52,373 bases of DNA, from NCBI RefSeq assembly GCF_934643405.1, contig NZ_CAKUCL010000018.1:1-52373 (forward strand), read 5' to 3'. Under the pieces are notes generated by a model. The model searched no databases. It was given only the letters and a program-made list of their open reading frames with translations, and had not been told where the DNA came from. The DNA is from an uncultured Actinoplanes sp. GTDB lineage: Bacteria > Actinomycetota > Actinomycetes > Mycobacteriales > Micromonosporaceae. Shown piece by piece: positions 15,473 to 23,656 of this stretch. Both the position numbers and the translations under genes were made by a program. Within the stretch, counting starts at the first letter, position 1. Every line of letters starts with the position of its first letter.

Positions 15473-15542
15473 AACCGCAGATTCTAGCTGTCATGAAAAC
15501 CATGCGTTGGACTTCTCATCGAATGCGGCGCAGGGTGAAGCC

Positions 15543-15908
15543 ATGACCGAACGTGAGAAGGCACAGAAGCCCGAGGACCTGACCCGCCTGTTCGTCGAGC
15601 GGGCCAACGCCAAGGACGCCGATGGCCTGGCCGAGCTGTACGAGGAGAACGCCGTGATGGCTTATCCGCCGGGGAGCCAGACCGTCGGACGCGACGCCAT
15701 CCGCCAGTTCTGGAAGCAAGCGCTGCCGCACATGCCGGCCTTCGAGCCCGAGGACCCTCTGCCCACGCTGATCAGCGGTGGCCTGGCCCTCACGTCGACC
15801 CCACCGAAGGACGGCTCCGGAGCCCGGGCCCAAGTCGTGCGGCGGCAACCGGACGGTACGTGGTTGCGCGTGCTCGACCAACCCGAGTTCACGCCGCCTA
15901 AATCGTGA
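15543..15908 (+). CDS. SnoaL-like / NTF2-fold protein
   Basis: The protein has 121 residues. The sequence FVERANAKDADGLAELYEENAVMAYPPGSQTVGRDAIRQFW is the signature of the SnoaL-like family (cone-shaped alpha+beta fold; ketosteroid isomerase-like). No catalytic role can be assigned; many relatives are small detoxification or polyketide-related enzymes. It is divergent from the LysR gene, its probable regulator, and is followed by a strong stem-loop. Confidence 0.82.
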   Translation: MTEREKAQKPEDLTRLFVERANAKDADGLAELYEENAVMAYPPGSQTVGRDAIRQFWKQALPHMPAFEPEDPLPTLISGGLALTSTPPKDGSGARAQVVRRQPDGTWLRVLDQPEFTPPKS

Positions 15909-15914
15909 CCGGGT

Positions 15915-15939
15915 CGCCCTGCCGGTGGTCGGCAGGGCG
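15915..15939. terminator. Stem-loop between SnoaL-like and Rpf genes
   Basis: CGCCCTGCCG (15915-15924) pairs perfectly with CGGCAGGGCG (15930-15939) around GTGGT. It sits between two convergent genes and probably serves both. Confidence 0.75.
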
Positions 15940-15981
15940 TCCGGATCGGTCCCTCGGTGTACGGGAGTCTTCGTGAACAGC

Positions 15982-16590
15982 TCAGACAGCGAGTCGCTGC
16001 CCCGGATAGATCCGGTGTGGATTGTGGACGGTTGCGCGGTTCATCCGATAAAGAACGAGCCATCCACCCCTGATCCGCTGCTTCACCGCGATCCTCTGCA
16101 GGGTGTCTCCCGCCCGTACGACGTAGGTCGCGCCCGTGACGTGACGCTGCGGCGAATGGGTTCGGGTGATGACGCGCTTCCGCGTTGTCGATCTGCTGTG
16201 CACTTTCCGCCCGGCGGACGACGAGCCGTTCGTGTGGCCGGCCTTGAAGCGTTTCGCGGAGCGTGCCTTCCGTCCGCAAACCGGCCAGGCGCCCAGTCCC
16301 TGGCCCCGCAGCACCCGTTCGGCAACGCGGATCTGTTCCGAGCGGCTGGCCTGGTCTGCCGTGCGCGCGTACTTGCCGCCGCCGTGAGCCCGCCATGTGC
16401 TGCGGCTGAACTGGAGTCCCCCGTAATAGCCGTTGCCCGTGTTGGCGCCCCAGTTACCACTCGACTCGCAATGCGCGACCGCGTCCCAGTTGACGTCGGA
16501 TGCTGCCTCGGCCGGCATCGCGGGCACGACGAGCGCGAAGGCGCTCACCACGGCGACGGCCAGCCGGGCGTTCTTCTTCATTTGTGCCAT
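15982..16590 (-). CDS. Resuscitation-promoting factor (Rpf) with LysM domain
   Basis: The protein has 202 residues. A Sec signal peptide (about 1-29) ends in PAEA-ASDVNWDAVAHCESSG. The transglycosylase-like Rpf domain spans about 30-105, with WDAVAHCESSGNW containing the catalytic Glu, and GYYGGLQFSRSTW. A Ser/Arg-rich linker leads to a C-terminal LysM module (about 155-202, VRAGDTLQRIAVKQRI and YPGQRLAV) that binds peptidoglycan. Rpf enzymes cleave cell wall glycan during spore germination or resuscitation. The 5' leader carries a c-di-AMP riboswitch. Confidence 0.93.
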   Translation of the reverse strand: MAQMKKNARLAVAVVSAFALVVPAMPAEAASDVNWDAVAHCESSGNWGANTGNGYYGGLQFSRSTWRAHGGGKYARTADQASRSEQIRVAERVLRGQGLGAWPVCGRKARSAKRFKAGHTNGSSSAGRKVHSRSTTRKRVITRTHSPQRHVTGATYVVRAGDTLQRIAVKQRIRGGWLVLYRMNRATVHNPHRIYPGQRLAV

Positions 16591-16604
16591 GACCCTGAAA
16601 CCTC

Positions 16605-16765
16605 CACGCCTGCGAGGTCAGCTGTCGGGTTCGGGCCGAGGAGCCCGGCCGCGGATCGCGGCTTCACCCCGAGGCGTGCCGGGCACGCCGGGAAACGTGG
16701 GTCCCCCGCTCCCATGCCTTTGGTTCGGGTTCCGCGGGGCGGCGGCAGGGATTCGGCGATCCGCC
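16605..16765 (-). promoter_or_regulatory. c-di-AMP riboswitch (ydaO-yuaA type) ahead of Rpf
   Basis: Reading the minus strand towards the Rpf gene, the conserved blocks occur in order: ATCGCCGAATCC, GCGGAACC, GGGGGACCCACG, CGGGGTGAAGCCGCG, CCCGAACCCGACAGCTGACC and TCGCAGGCGTGGAGG. These match the actinobacterial ydaO consensus, and the element ends about 15 bases before ATG 16590. Riboswitches of this class bind c-di-AMP and are known upstream of rpf and other cell wall hydrolase genes in actinobacteria, where ligand binding lowers expression. The assignment rests on recalled consensus blocks. Confidence 0.88.
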
Positions 16766-16894
16766 CGCGGTGCCCGTGTTCACGGGCCGGGGCCGACCGT
16801 AACCAGATCCGTGCCCTCAATATGCGAGAACCGGAAATTACCGATGAGTAACGGCTGCCGACCGGACGGCTTCTTTCGTGCAGAATCGGCAAGC

Positions 16895-18133
16895 ATGAGT
16901 GAACCCGCCCGTGATCACGACATCGTCGTCTACGGTGCCACCGGCTTCGTCGGCGCGCTCGTCGCCCAGCATCTGGCCGAGCACGCCCCGGCGGGCACGC
17001 GCATTGCCCTGGCCGGCCGTTCCAGCACCAAGCTCGAAGCGGTGAAGGAGCGCCTCGGCGTCGACTGGCCGGTCCTGGTCGCGGATGCCGCCGACGGGCC
17101 GGCGCTCGATCGGCTCGCCTCCTCGACGCGCGTCGTGGTGACGACCGTGGGGCCCTATGTGAAGTACGGCAAGGGGTTGGTGCGCTCGTGTGCGGCGGCC
17201 GGCACGGACTACGTCGACCTGACGGGTGAGGTCGTCTTCACGCGCGGGAGCATCGACGAGAACGACGGGCTCGCACGGCGGACCGGGGCACGGATCGTGC
17301 ACTCGTGCGGCTTCGACTCGATTCCGTCCGACCTGGGCGTGCACGCGCTGTACGAGGCGGTCGCCAGGGACGGCGCGGGGGAGCTCACCGACACGACGAT
17401 GGTGGTGACGAGCCTCAAGGGCGGCATCAGCGGGGGGACCGTCGACACGATCCGCACCCAGCTCGACATGATGAAGCGTGAGCCAGGGCTGCGGCGGATC
17501 GCGGCCAGTCCGTACTCGCTGAGCCCGGACCGGGCCGCCGAGCCCGATCTCGGGCGGCAGGACGACATGGCCACGGTTCGCGGCGAGGCGGTCGATCCGG
17601 GGTTGCGGGGCACGCTCGCGCCGTTCTTCATGGCGTCCTACAACACGCGGGTGGTGCGGCGGAGCAACGCGTTGCGTGGCTGGGCCTACGGCCGGCAGTT
17701 CCGGTACCGCGAGCTGGTGAGCGTGGGCACGTCACCGCTGTCGCCGGTGATCGCGAACGGCATGAAGCTCGGGATCGGCGCGCTTTTCGTCGGGCTGCTG
17801 CTGCCGCCCACCCGGTTCGTCCTCGACCGGATCATGCCCAAGCCGGGGCAGGGCCCGAGCGAGCGCGTGCGTCGGGCCGGTCACTACACGGTGGACTTCT
17901 TCGCCGCCACCAGCAAGGGCGAGCGGTATCGGGCGAGGTTCCGGCAGAAGGGCGACCCCGGCTACGGCGCGACCGCCGTCCTGCTGGGCGAGTCCGCGTT
18001 GGCGCTGGCCGTCGACCGCGACGCCTTGCCGCCGTCCGAGGGCGGTGTGCTGACGCCCGCCACGGCCTTGGGCAACGCCCTGGTGACCCGGCTGCGAGCA
18101 AGGGGGGTGGAGATAACGGCGGAGAAGAAGTAG
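16895..18133 (+). CDS. Saccharopine dehydrogenase-like / trans-acting enoyl reductase family protein
   Basis: The protein has 412 residues. The Rossmann motif VVYGATGFVGALVAQHLAE is near the start, and TTVGPYVKYGKGLVRSCAAAGTDYVDLTGE is the family signature found in mycobacterial Rv2953 and relatives. Rv2953 is a trans-acting enoyl reductase for phenolic glycolipid lipids; homologues act on other lipid substrates. A hydrophobic segment (GIGALFVGLLLPPTRFVLD) may attach it to the membrane. ATG 16895 follows GCAGAATCGGCAAGC. It diverges from the Rpf gene and converges with tetR. Confidence 0.85.
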   Translation: MSEPARDHDIVVYGATGFVGALVAQHLAEHAPAGTRIALAGRSSTKLEAVKERLGVDWPVLVADAADGPALDRLASSTRVVVTTVGPYVKYGKGLVRSCAAAGTDYVDLTGEVVFTRGSIDENDGLARRTGARIVHSCGFDSIPSDLGVHALYEAVARDGAGELTDTTMVVTSLKGGISGGTVDTIRTQLDMMKREPGLRRIAASPYSLSPDRAAEPDLGRQDDMATVRGEAVDPGLRGTLAPFFMASYNTRVVRRSNALRGWAYGRQFRYRELVSVGTSPLSPVIANGMKLGIGALFVGLLLPPTRFVLDRIMPKPGQGPSERVRRAGHYTVDFFAATSKGERYRARFRQKGDPGYGATAVLLGESALALAVDRDALPPSEGGVLTPATALGNALVTRLRARGVEITAEKK

Positions 18134-18140
18134 CCGTCTC

Positions 18141-18776
18141 TCAGGTGCCTGGCCGGGTCAGCAGGGCCAGGGCTATGCCGGTGAGATGGTCGGCGAGGAC
18201 GTCGGGGGGCTCTGCCATGTCGTGGGAGAGCCAGTCGATGATGACCTCACTGATGCCGGCCACCAGGGCGAGCAGCGTGCGGTCGAACCGGAGCTTGTCT
18301 CCGGGCTGTAGTGGCACCCTTCGCAGGAAGTGCGCCAGGAACTCGGCGTCTCGGCGCAGCATGCCTCTGCGGCGCAGCTCCATCCGCGGGGCGTTGATGT
18401 AGATGACGCGGGCTCGTTCGGGGTGGTCGCGGAGCATGCCGACGAGGGTGCGGAAGGCGGGGCGCAGCAAGCCCTCCAGCGACGCCGGGCGCTCGGGGGC
18501 TGACTTGAACACGCCGGTCAGGAGCCATTCGTTCTGTTCGCGGTTGACCTTGATGACCAGGTCGTCGCGGTCGTTGAAGTGCTCGTAGAAGTAGCGTTTG
18601 GACACCTTGGCGCCGGCGCAGACGTCGGCCACGGTGATCGATTCGTATTCGCGGGTGCCGAAAAGGTGCACGGCCGAGGCGACTATGCGTTCGCGGCGCT
18701 CGGCTGCCCGCTCCACTCGGGAGAGGCCGCCGTACGTTTCGCCCCGCTTCGTTGTCACCGCTGCACGATGGTCCAC
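18141..18776 (-). CDS. TetR-family regulator
   Basis: The protein has 211 residues. The HTH region is ITVADVCAGAKVSKRYFYEHF, preceded by the basic RVERAAERRERIVASAVHLF. The effector half is divergent. GTG 18776 is used; GTG 18758 in frame is possible. A small membrane protein gene ends 24 bases upstream on the same strand, and a 13-bp palindrome lies between them, so the two genes may be one operon with an internal operator. The target may also be the GNAT gene beyond. Confidence 0.85.
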   Translation of the reverse strand: MDHRAAVTTKRGETYGGLSRVERAAERRERIVASAVHLFGTREYESITVADVCAGAKVSKRYFYEHFNDRDDLVIKVNREQNEWLLTGVFKSAPERPASLEGLLRPAFRTLVGMLRDHPERARVIYINAPRMELRRRGMLRRDAEFLAHFLRRVPLQPGDKLRFDRTLLALVAGISEVIIDWLSHDMAEPPDVLADHLTGIALALLTRPGT

Positions 18777-18779
18777 CCG

Positions 18780-18792
18780 GCATACGGTATGC
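18780..18792. promoter_or_regulatory. Palindrome GCATACGGTATGC before tetR
   Basis: Perfect 6-bp arms flank a single central G, 4 bases upstream of the GTG start at 18776. The position suits autoregulation. Confidence 0.5.
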
Positions 18793-18800
18793 GTGATTGC

Positions 18801-19298
18801 TCAATGTGCCACGGTTGCGGGCTCACGTTCTTCGGCGGAAGTCGATTCGAGGCGCTTGATCAACCGGCGGACGATCATCAGCGGGATGATGCCGAGCACG
18901 CCGAACGAGATGTCGATCGGGAGCCACCACCAGGGCAGATGGCGGATCGGGCCGGCGATCAGCGCGAGCGGGACGATCGCCACGCAGCAGATCATGCCCC
19001 ACTCGATCACCCAGATGTTGCGGACCGGATCGCGATACGGGCCGATGAACGCCACGGCGATCACGAGATGCGCGAAGGCGAGCCAGTCCGTCCCGTACGC
19101 AAGAAACGGGAAGTTGATGTCGGTGGTCACCAGCCCGTCTCGGACGTGATCGATCCAGACGATCAAGGCGTCCGGCGCCGGCAGGTGGTGGAGCGCGGTC
19201 GAGAGCAGCCGCACCTCACTGACCAGCGGGAACGCCGTCGCGCCGCTGAGGATCAGCCCGATGACGAAGATGACGAGCCAGGCTCGGATGGCTTTCAT
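18801..19298 (-). CDS. Small integral membrane protein of unknown function
   Basis: The protein has 165 residues with about four hydrophobic helices: WLVIFVIGLILSGATAFPL at the start, DWLAFAHLVIAVAFIGPY, IEWGMICCVAIVPLALIAGP and LPIDISFGVLGIIPLMIVRR. Charged ends suggest an inner-membrane protein. I know no function. ATG 19298 (MKAIRAW) is chosen; TTG 19307 in frame is possible. It precedes tetR in the same direction, and an 18-bp operator-like palindrome lies 90 bp upstream. Confidence 0.72.
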   Translation of the reverse strand: MKAIRAWLVIFVIGLILSGATAFPLVSEVRLLSTALHHLPAPDALIVWIDHVRDGLVTTDINFPFLAYGTDWLAFAHLVIAVAFIGPYRDPVRNIWVIEWGMICCVAIVPLALIAGPIRHLPWWWLPIDISFGVLGIIPLMIVRRLIKRLESTSAEEREPATVAH

Positions 19299-19387
19299 GA
19301 TCAACAAGCTAGGCTGCCCGGAGAGCGTTCCGCCAGGCCATACACAACACCTTCACATGGGCTGTATCAGGTTTCCGACTAGCGCGA

Positions 19388-19405
19388 CATGAGTAATCAC
19401 TCATG
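19388..19405. promoter_or_regulatory. Candidate TetR operator in the membrane protein/GNAT divergent promoter
   Basis: CATGAGT (19388-19394) and ACTCATG (19399-19405) are perfect inverted repeats with spacer AATC. This TGAGT-N4-ACTCA form is typical of TetR-family operators. It lies between the divergent starts at 19298 and 19462. Confidence 0.6.
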
Positions 19406-19461
19406 GGCTTCATATCGATCGCTACTGGCCGGAACCGGGTGCATACGGGCAGGATCGAATC

Positions 19462-20070
19462 ATGGCCGGCAGCCGTCTTCCCTACCCGCTCACCCTCACG
19501 GGGGACGGCATCACGCTGCGCGAGTGGCGCTCCGAAGACCTGGATGACCTGGTCATCATGCTCGACGAGCCGGACATAGCGCGATGGACGCCGATGCCTT
19601 CACCGTTCGACGTCGAGGCCGGCATCGCGTACCTCAAACGGGCGTATCAAGGGCGGATCAGCGGTCAGCGTATCCAGCTCGCCATCACGACCGACGGCGG
19701 CCGGCCACTCGGTGAGGTGCTGCTCTTCGGCGTGGACCGCGGCCTCAAGGAGGCCGAACTCGGCTACCTGGTGAGCCAGGACCATCGGCGGCGCGGACTT
19801 GCGTCGGGTGCCTTGTCGGTTCTTTCGTCGTATGCCCAGAGCACCCTCAACCTCGGCCGGCTGCTCCTGAGAATCGACCCCGGGAACACCGCGAGCACCG
19901 CCGTGGCGAGGCGCTGCGGATACCGGCTGACCGGCGAGCCGCCGATCTTGCAAGAGGGTCCGTACGGTCCGACCAGCCTGGACACGTGGGAACTGGTCGA
20001 GGGGCGGGCCGGTGCGCGCCTCGAACGGCTGAGAAATGTCGCAGCCCGGCGGTACGGTCGTCGCACCTGA
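19462..20070 (+). CDS. GNAT-family N-acetyltransferase (RimJ/RimL-like)
   Basis: The protein has 202 residues. The beginning GDGITLREWRSEDLDDLVIML, the central ELGYLVSQDHRRRGLASGAL (acetyl-CoA binding R/Q-x-x-G-x-G/A region) and RIDPGNTASTAVARRCGYRL are typical of the RimJ/RimL group that acetylates proteins or small molecules. The substrate is unknown. Only 16 bases separate it from the AlkZ-like gene, so they may be co-transcribed. The operator-like palindrome at 19388 is upstream. Confidence 0.85.
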   Translation: MAGSRLPYPLTLTGDGITLREWRSEDLDDLVIMLDEPDIARWTPMPSPFDVEAGIAYLKRAYQGRISGQRIQLAITTDGGRPLGEVLLFGVDRGLKEAELGYLVSQDHRRRGLASGALSVLSSYAQSTLNLGRLLLRIDPGNTASTAVARRCGYRLTGEPPILQEGPYGPTSLDTWELVEGRAGARLERLRNVAARRYGRRT

Positions 20071-20086
20071 AACTGCTGGAGGTGTC

Positions 20087-21181
20087 ATGGTCAGCGTCGA
20101 TCGTGCACAGGTCATGGCGTATCGGATGGGTGCCCTCGGGCTGGCCCGCCGCGGCTCCGAGCGGCCGGGCGATCTGCCGGTTCTCGATCTGGGCGTGCAG
20201 GAGTACACGCCGGGCTCGGTCCAGGTGGCGCTGGCGGCGCGCACCACGGGCCCGCTCGAGGACGACCGGCTGATCACGGTGTGGGCCGCGCGCGGGGCGC
20301 CGCATCTGCTGCGTCGTGCCGACCTGGCGACACTGGTCAAACAGCTGTGGCCGGTCAGCGATGCGGACGCGTCGGCCCGGATCAACAGCGCGCAGATCCC
20401 GGACGGTGTCAAGCTGGGCATCGAGGCGTTCCGGGTGACCGCCCAGGCATTTCGCGAGGTGCTGCACGGGCCGATGCCGCGCGGCGAGGTGAGCACCGAG
20501 GTCAGCAGGCGCGTGCCGCAGTCGCTGACCTACGACTGCCGCACGTGCCGGGCGCGGCACATCGCGGGCAACGTCTGGCAGCATGCGGGCCTGGCCGGCG
20601 GGGTCGAGGTGGTGTCGCGCGGCAAGGACGCGATGCTGGCGCCGATCAAGAACGCGCCGCGGCAGCCCGAGAAGAATGCCGGGATCGGCGAGCTGATCAC
20701 GACTTACCTGCGCTTCCTCGGTCCGGCCACCCCGATGGAGGTCGGGAAGTATCTGGGCAGCAGCACCGCCGAGATGAAGAAGGTGTGGCCGGACGGGCTG
20801 GCCGAGATCACCCTCGACGGGCGGAAGACGTGGCTGCCCGAGTCGGCGGTCGAGGAGCTGACGTCGGCGAAGAAGCCGTCCGGGGTGCGCCTGATCCCGG
20901 CGATGGACCCACTTCTCCAAGCCCGCGATCGCGATGTGCTCGTGCCGGACCGGGCCCAGCAGAAGGAAGTGTGGCGCACTTTGGGCAATCCGGGCGTAGT
21001 GGTCGTCGACGGCGAAATCGCGGGGGTGTGGCGGGCCAGGATGTCGGGGCGGAAACGGGTCGATCTGACGGTGACGCCGTTCGGCTCGATCCCGGCCGCC
21101 CGGCGCAAGAAGATCGACGAAGAGGCCGCTCATGTCGCTCGCGGACGGGAGGTGCCGGAGGCGACCGTCACGATCGAGTGA
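20087..21181 (+). CDS. AlkZ-like winged-helix DNA glycosylase family protein
   Basis: The protein has 364 residues and belongs to the HTH_42/AlkZ superfamily: DRAQVMAYRMGALGLARR, LITVWAARGAPHLLRRADL, and winged-helix repeats through AIKNAP and the ITTYLRFLGPATPMEVGKYL segment. AlkZ relatives unhook interstrand crosslinks from natural products and are often self-resistance genes. Their catalytic motif is Gln-x-Gln or Gln-x-Asp; here the aligned stretch reads LGVQEYTPGS, so the second catalytic position looks like Tyr and activity is uncertain. ATG 20087 has GGAGG at 20078-20082. Confidence 0.78.
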   Translation: MVSVDRAQVMAYRMGALGLARRGSERPGDLPVLDLGVQEYTPGSVQVALAARTTGPLEDDRLITVWAARGAPHLLRRADLATLVKQLWPVSDADASARINSAQIPDGVKLGIEAFRVTAQAFREVLHGPMPRGEVSTEVSRRVPQSLTYDCRTCRARHIAGNVWQHAGLAGGVEVVSRGKDAMLAPIKNAPRQPEKNAGIGELITTYLRFLGPATPMEVGKYLGSSTAEMKKVWPDGLAEITLDGRKTWLPESAVEELTSAKKPSGVRLIPAMDPLLQARDRDVLVPDRAQQKEVWRTLGNPGVVVVDGEIAGVWRARMSGRKRVDLTVTPFGSIPAARRKKIDEEAAHVARGREVPEATVTIE

Positions 21182-21340
21182 CCCCGACTGTCGCCACAGT
21201 GGAGGGTATCGAGGCTCACATCGGTGAGGTGGCATACGACCAGGTATCGCAAACACAACGGACGGGTAACAATGGCACTGATCGGAGAGGTTGCCCTCTG
21301 ATCAAGCGTGCGGCCGGCGGCCCGACCGGAGGTGGCGACG

Positions 21341-21625
21341 ATGCTGAGCAGGGAAGACAGCCGGCGGCTGGCGCAGTTGGAGCGCCAGTTGCTGCATGAC
21401 GATCCCGAGTTCTGTGCCCGGATGACAGCCGGGCACACACAGGCCCATCGGCGCCGGCGCCCTCCCATAACGTTGATCCTCACCGCGGTCGTCGCCTGGA
21501 TCGCCGCCATCGTCCTGGCCGTCTTCAGCTGGTGGATCGCCGCCGCGGCGGCAGCCCTCTGCGGTACGGCAATCGTCGCCGTCACCGTCTACCGAGCCCT
21601 CCGCCATCGAGCCGCCCCTTCTTGA
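21341..21625 (+). CDS. DUF3040 membrane protein
   Basis: The protein has 94 residues. LSREDSRRLAQLERQLLHDDPEF is the DUF3040 N-terminal signature, and two hydrophobic helices follow (LILTAVVAWIAAIVLAVFSW and IAAAAAALCGTAIVAVTVY). The family is restricted to actinobacteria and its function is unknown. ATG 21341 has GGAGG at 21328-21332. Confidence 0.85.
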   Translation: MLSREDSRRLAQLERQLLHDDPEFCARMTAGHTQAHRRRRPPITLILTAVVAWIAAIVLAVFSWWIAAAAAALCGTAIVAVTVYRALRHRAAPS

Positions 21626-22215
21626 TCGACCCCGGTTCCGGCGCCGCGGCATGATCCGCTCGTACGTGCAAGTGCGAGCGATTTTATCGGCCCATGCGTG
21701 CCGAGGGCGCGTGCTTGAGCGGCCATGCGTGCCGAGGGTGCGTTGCTTGAGCGGCCATGCGTGCCGAGGGCGCGTTGCTTGATCGGCCATGCATGCCGAG
21801 GCGCGTTGCTTGATCGGCCATGCATGCCGAGGCGCGTTGCTTGATCGCGGGTTGCTGTCTGGTGCCTCTGCGCCGTGATCGCTGACACTCGCGCCTTTTG
21901 CAGCCTGGGCCTCACCCTGTTCGCGTGCAGCTATGGGTTAATTGCGCCTTTCGTCTGGTGCGGTTGGAGAGACTGGCGGACTGGCTGGCGGTGGCGGCAC
22001 AACAACGAGCTGGGCGGCTGCAGCTGCGGCAACAGATCGCGGTGGGCGCGCGGCGGCTTGAGCGTTATGGCGGTGACTTACGCGGGTTCGGCAATGACTT
22101 ACGCCTGTTCGGTAGTGGCTTGAGCAGGATTGGTGGTGGTTTCTGTGATTTTGGCGGTGGTTTCGGTGAGTCGTGGCGGTGGCTTGAGGTGCGTTGTGGC
22201 GGTGGCTTCGGCGCG
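21626..22215. other. 590-bp non-coding stretch with repeats
   Basis: The gap between the DUF3040 gene and the end of the GT2 gene holds the five-copy repeat at 21686-21850 and then, from about 22060, a G/T-rich stretch with many GGYGGTGGYTT words. Long open frames cross it, but their composition follows the repeats and they match no family, so I call no gene. Confidence 0.6.
21686..21850 (+). repeat. Five tandem copies of a 31-32-bp unit
   Basis: CATGC begins at 21693, 21724, 21756, 21788 and 21819, each followed by GTGCCGAGG or ATGCCGAGG, then GCGCGTTGCTTGA and GCGGC or TCGGC. Copies differ at a few bases and by one-base indels. The last two copies are nearly identical, suggesting recent duplication. 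No spacers, so this is a minisatellite and not a CRISPR array. Confidence 0.9.
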
Positions 22216-23487
22216 CTATGGGGTCGCCGGGGTCGGGCGGCGGGTGCGGAAGACCCAGGTGCGCAGCAGCAGGAAGCGAGCCGCGGTGGCGATCATGTTC
22301 GAGGTGACCAGGACGGCCGGTTCTGCGAGCTTCGGTGGGCGTGTGGTGGTGGCGTCCAGCGAGGCCAGGGAGCCGCTCGTCATGGCCAGGCCGATTGCGA
22401 AGATCAGCAGACCCTGTGCGTGGTGGCGCCAGGCGCTTTCGGTTCCGCGTACGCCGAAGGTCAGCCGGCGGTTTGCGGCGGTGTTGCCGATCGCGGTGAT
22501 CAGCAAGGCGATGAGGTTTGCCCACTGCGGGTCCATGCCGGTTCGGAGCAGGGCGTAGAGCAGCAGGTAGGCCAAGGTGCTCGCGATGCCGATCGCGAGG
22601 AAGCGAACCAACTGGGCGGTCAGGCCGGCGGGGACTCCTGCTACCGGCAGCGGGTCGCGGCCCAGCTGCTCGCGCACGGCCGACACGGGCAGGCGGCCGG
22701 CGGACAGGGCCCGGGCCAGGCGTGCGATGCCTTTCAGGTCGGCGATCGCGGTCGGGATGATGTCCACGCGGCTGTCCGAATCGTCCACCCAGTCGACCGG
22801 CACCTCGTGGATGCGCAGCCTCGCCCGCTCGGCGAGGACCAGCATCTCGGTGTCGAAGAACCAGCCCGTGTCCTCGACCATCGGCAGCAGGCGGGCGGCC
22901 ACGTCCGAGCGGATCGCCTTGAAACCGCACTGGGCGTCGGAGAAACGGGCCCCCAGGGTGCCGCGCAGGAGCAGGTTGTAGCCGCGGGAGATGAATTCGC
23001 GCTTCGCGCCGCGTACGACACGGGAGCCGCGCGCCAGACGCGTGCCGATCGCCAGGTCGGAATGTCCCGAGATGAGTGGGGCGACCAGCGGAAACAGTGC
23101 GTCCAGGTCGGTGGAGAGGTCGACATCCATGTAGGCGAGCACCGCCGCGTCGGAGTGCGTCCACACGTGCTTGAGGGCGCGTCCCCGGCCCTTCTGGTCG
23201 AGGCGAATGTTCCGTACGTCGGGAAACTCCCCGGCCAGAAGCCGCGCCACATCGGCCGTGGTGTCGGTGCTCGCGTTGTCGGCGATCGTGATGCGGAAGC
23301 GGTACGGGAAACGCGTCCGGAGGTACGCCCGCAGGCGCCGGATGCAGGGCTCGAGGCCGAGCTCCTCGTTGAAGACCGGGACGACCACGTCGAGGACCGG
23401 GGCGTCGAAGCGGGTCGTGACGGTCGCGCCCGCAAGAAGCGTCTCAAGGCTCATGCGTCCACGGTTGCGCGCCCGGCTGAGCAGCAT
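22216..23487 (-). CDS. Bifunctional GT2 glycosyltransferase / GtrA-like membrane protein
   Basis: The protein has 423 residues. Residues 30-270 are a GT2 polyprenyl-phosphate glycosyltransferase (DVVVPVFNEELGLEPCI, NASTDTT, AYMDVDLSTDLDAL with the DxD metal site). Residues about 290-415 are a four-helix GtrA-like domain (VRFLAIGIASTLAYLLLYAL, NLIALLITAIGNTAANRRLTF). Together they make polyprenyl-phosphate-linked sugar at the cytoplasmic face and probably flip it for a GT-C enzyme such as the neighbour at 23657. ATG 23487 has AGGA upstream; ATG 23454 is an alternative. Confidence 0.9.
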   Translation of the reverse strand: MLLSRARNRGRMSLETLLAGATVTTRFDAPVLDVVVPVFNEELGLEPCIRRLRAYLRTRFPYRFRITIADNASTDTTADVARLLAGEFPDVRNIRLDQKGRGRALKHVWTHSDAAVLAYMDVDLSTDLDALFPLVAPLISGHSDLAIGTRLARGSRVVRGAKREFISRGYNLLLRGTLGARFSDAQCGFKAIRSDVAARLLPMVEDTGWFFDTEMLVLAERARLRIHEVPVDWVDDSDSRVDIIPTAIADLKGIARLARALSAGRLPVSAVREQLGRDPLPVAGVPAGLTAQLVRFLAIGIASTLAYLLLYALLRTGMDPQWANLIALLITAIGNTAANRRLTFGVRGTESAWRHHAQGLLIFAIGLAMTSGSLASLDATTTRPPKLAEPAVLVTSNMIATAARFLLLRTWVFRTRRPTPATP

Positions 23488-23616
23488 TTATGCCGATCCT
23501 GTGCCGTTGCTGTGAAGCGCGCGGACGATCAGCCGGGGCCGGGCGCGGAAGGCTGCTGCGCGACCGGCCCCGGGCCTGGGTCGCGGGAGGCACGGTGGGG
23601 TGGACACCAAAAAGAA

Positions 23617-23644
23617 GCGGGCGGCTCCCTGGGGAGCCGCCCGC
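23617..23644 (-). terminator. Intrinsic terminator of the GT39 gene
   Basis: A perfect 13-bp stem, GCGGGCGGCTCCC (23617-23629) with GGGAGCCGCCCGC (23632-23644), is followed on the minus strand by TTCTTTTTGG. It lies 12 bases past the GT39 stop. Confidence 0.92.
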
Positions 23645-23656
23645 TGGGGGAGGGTG

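Noticed and set aside
21686..21850. Regular repeat array as a CRISPR
   Set aside because: Units are contiguous without unique spacers, and no cas gene is present. It is a minisatellite.
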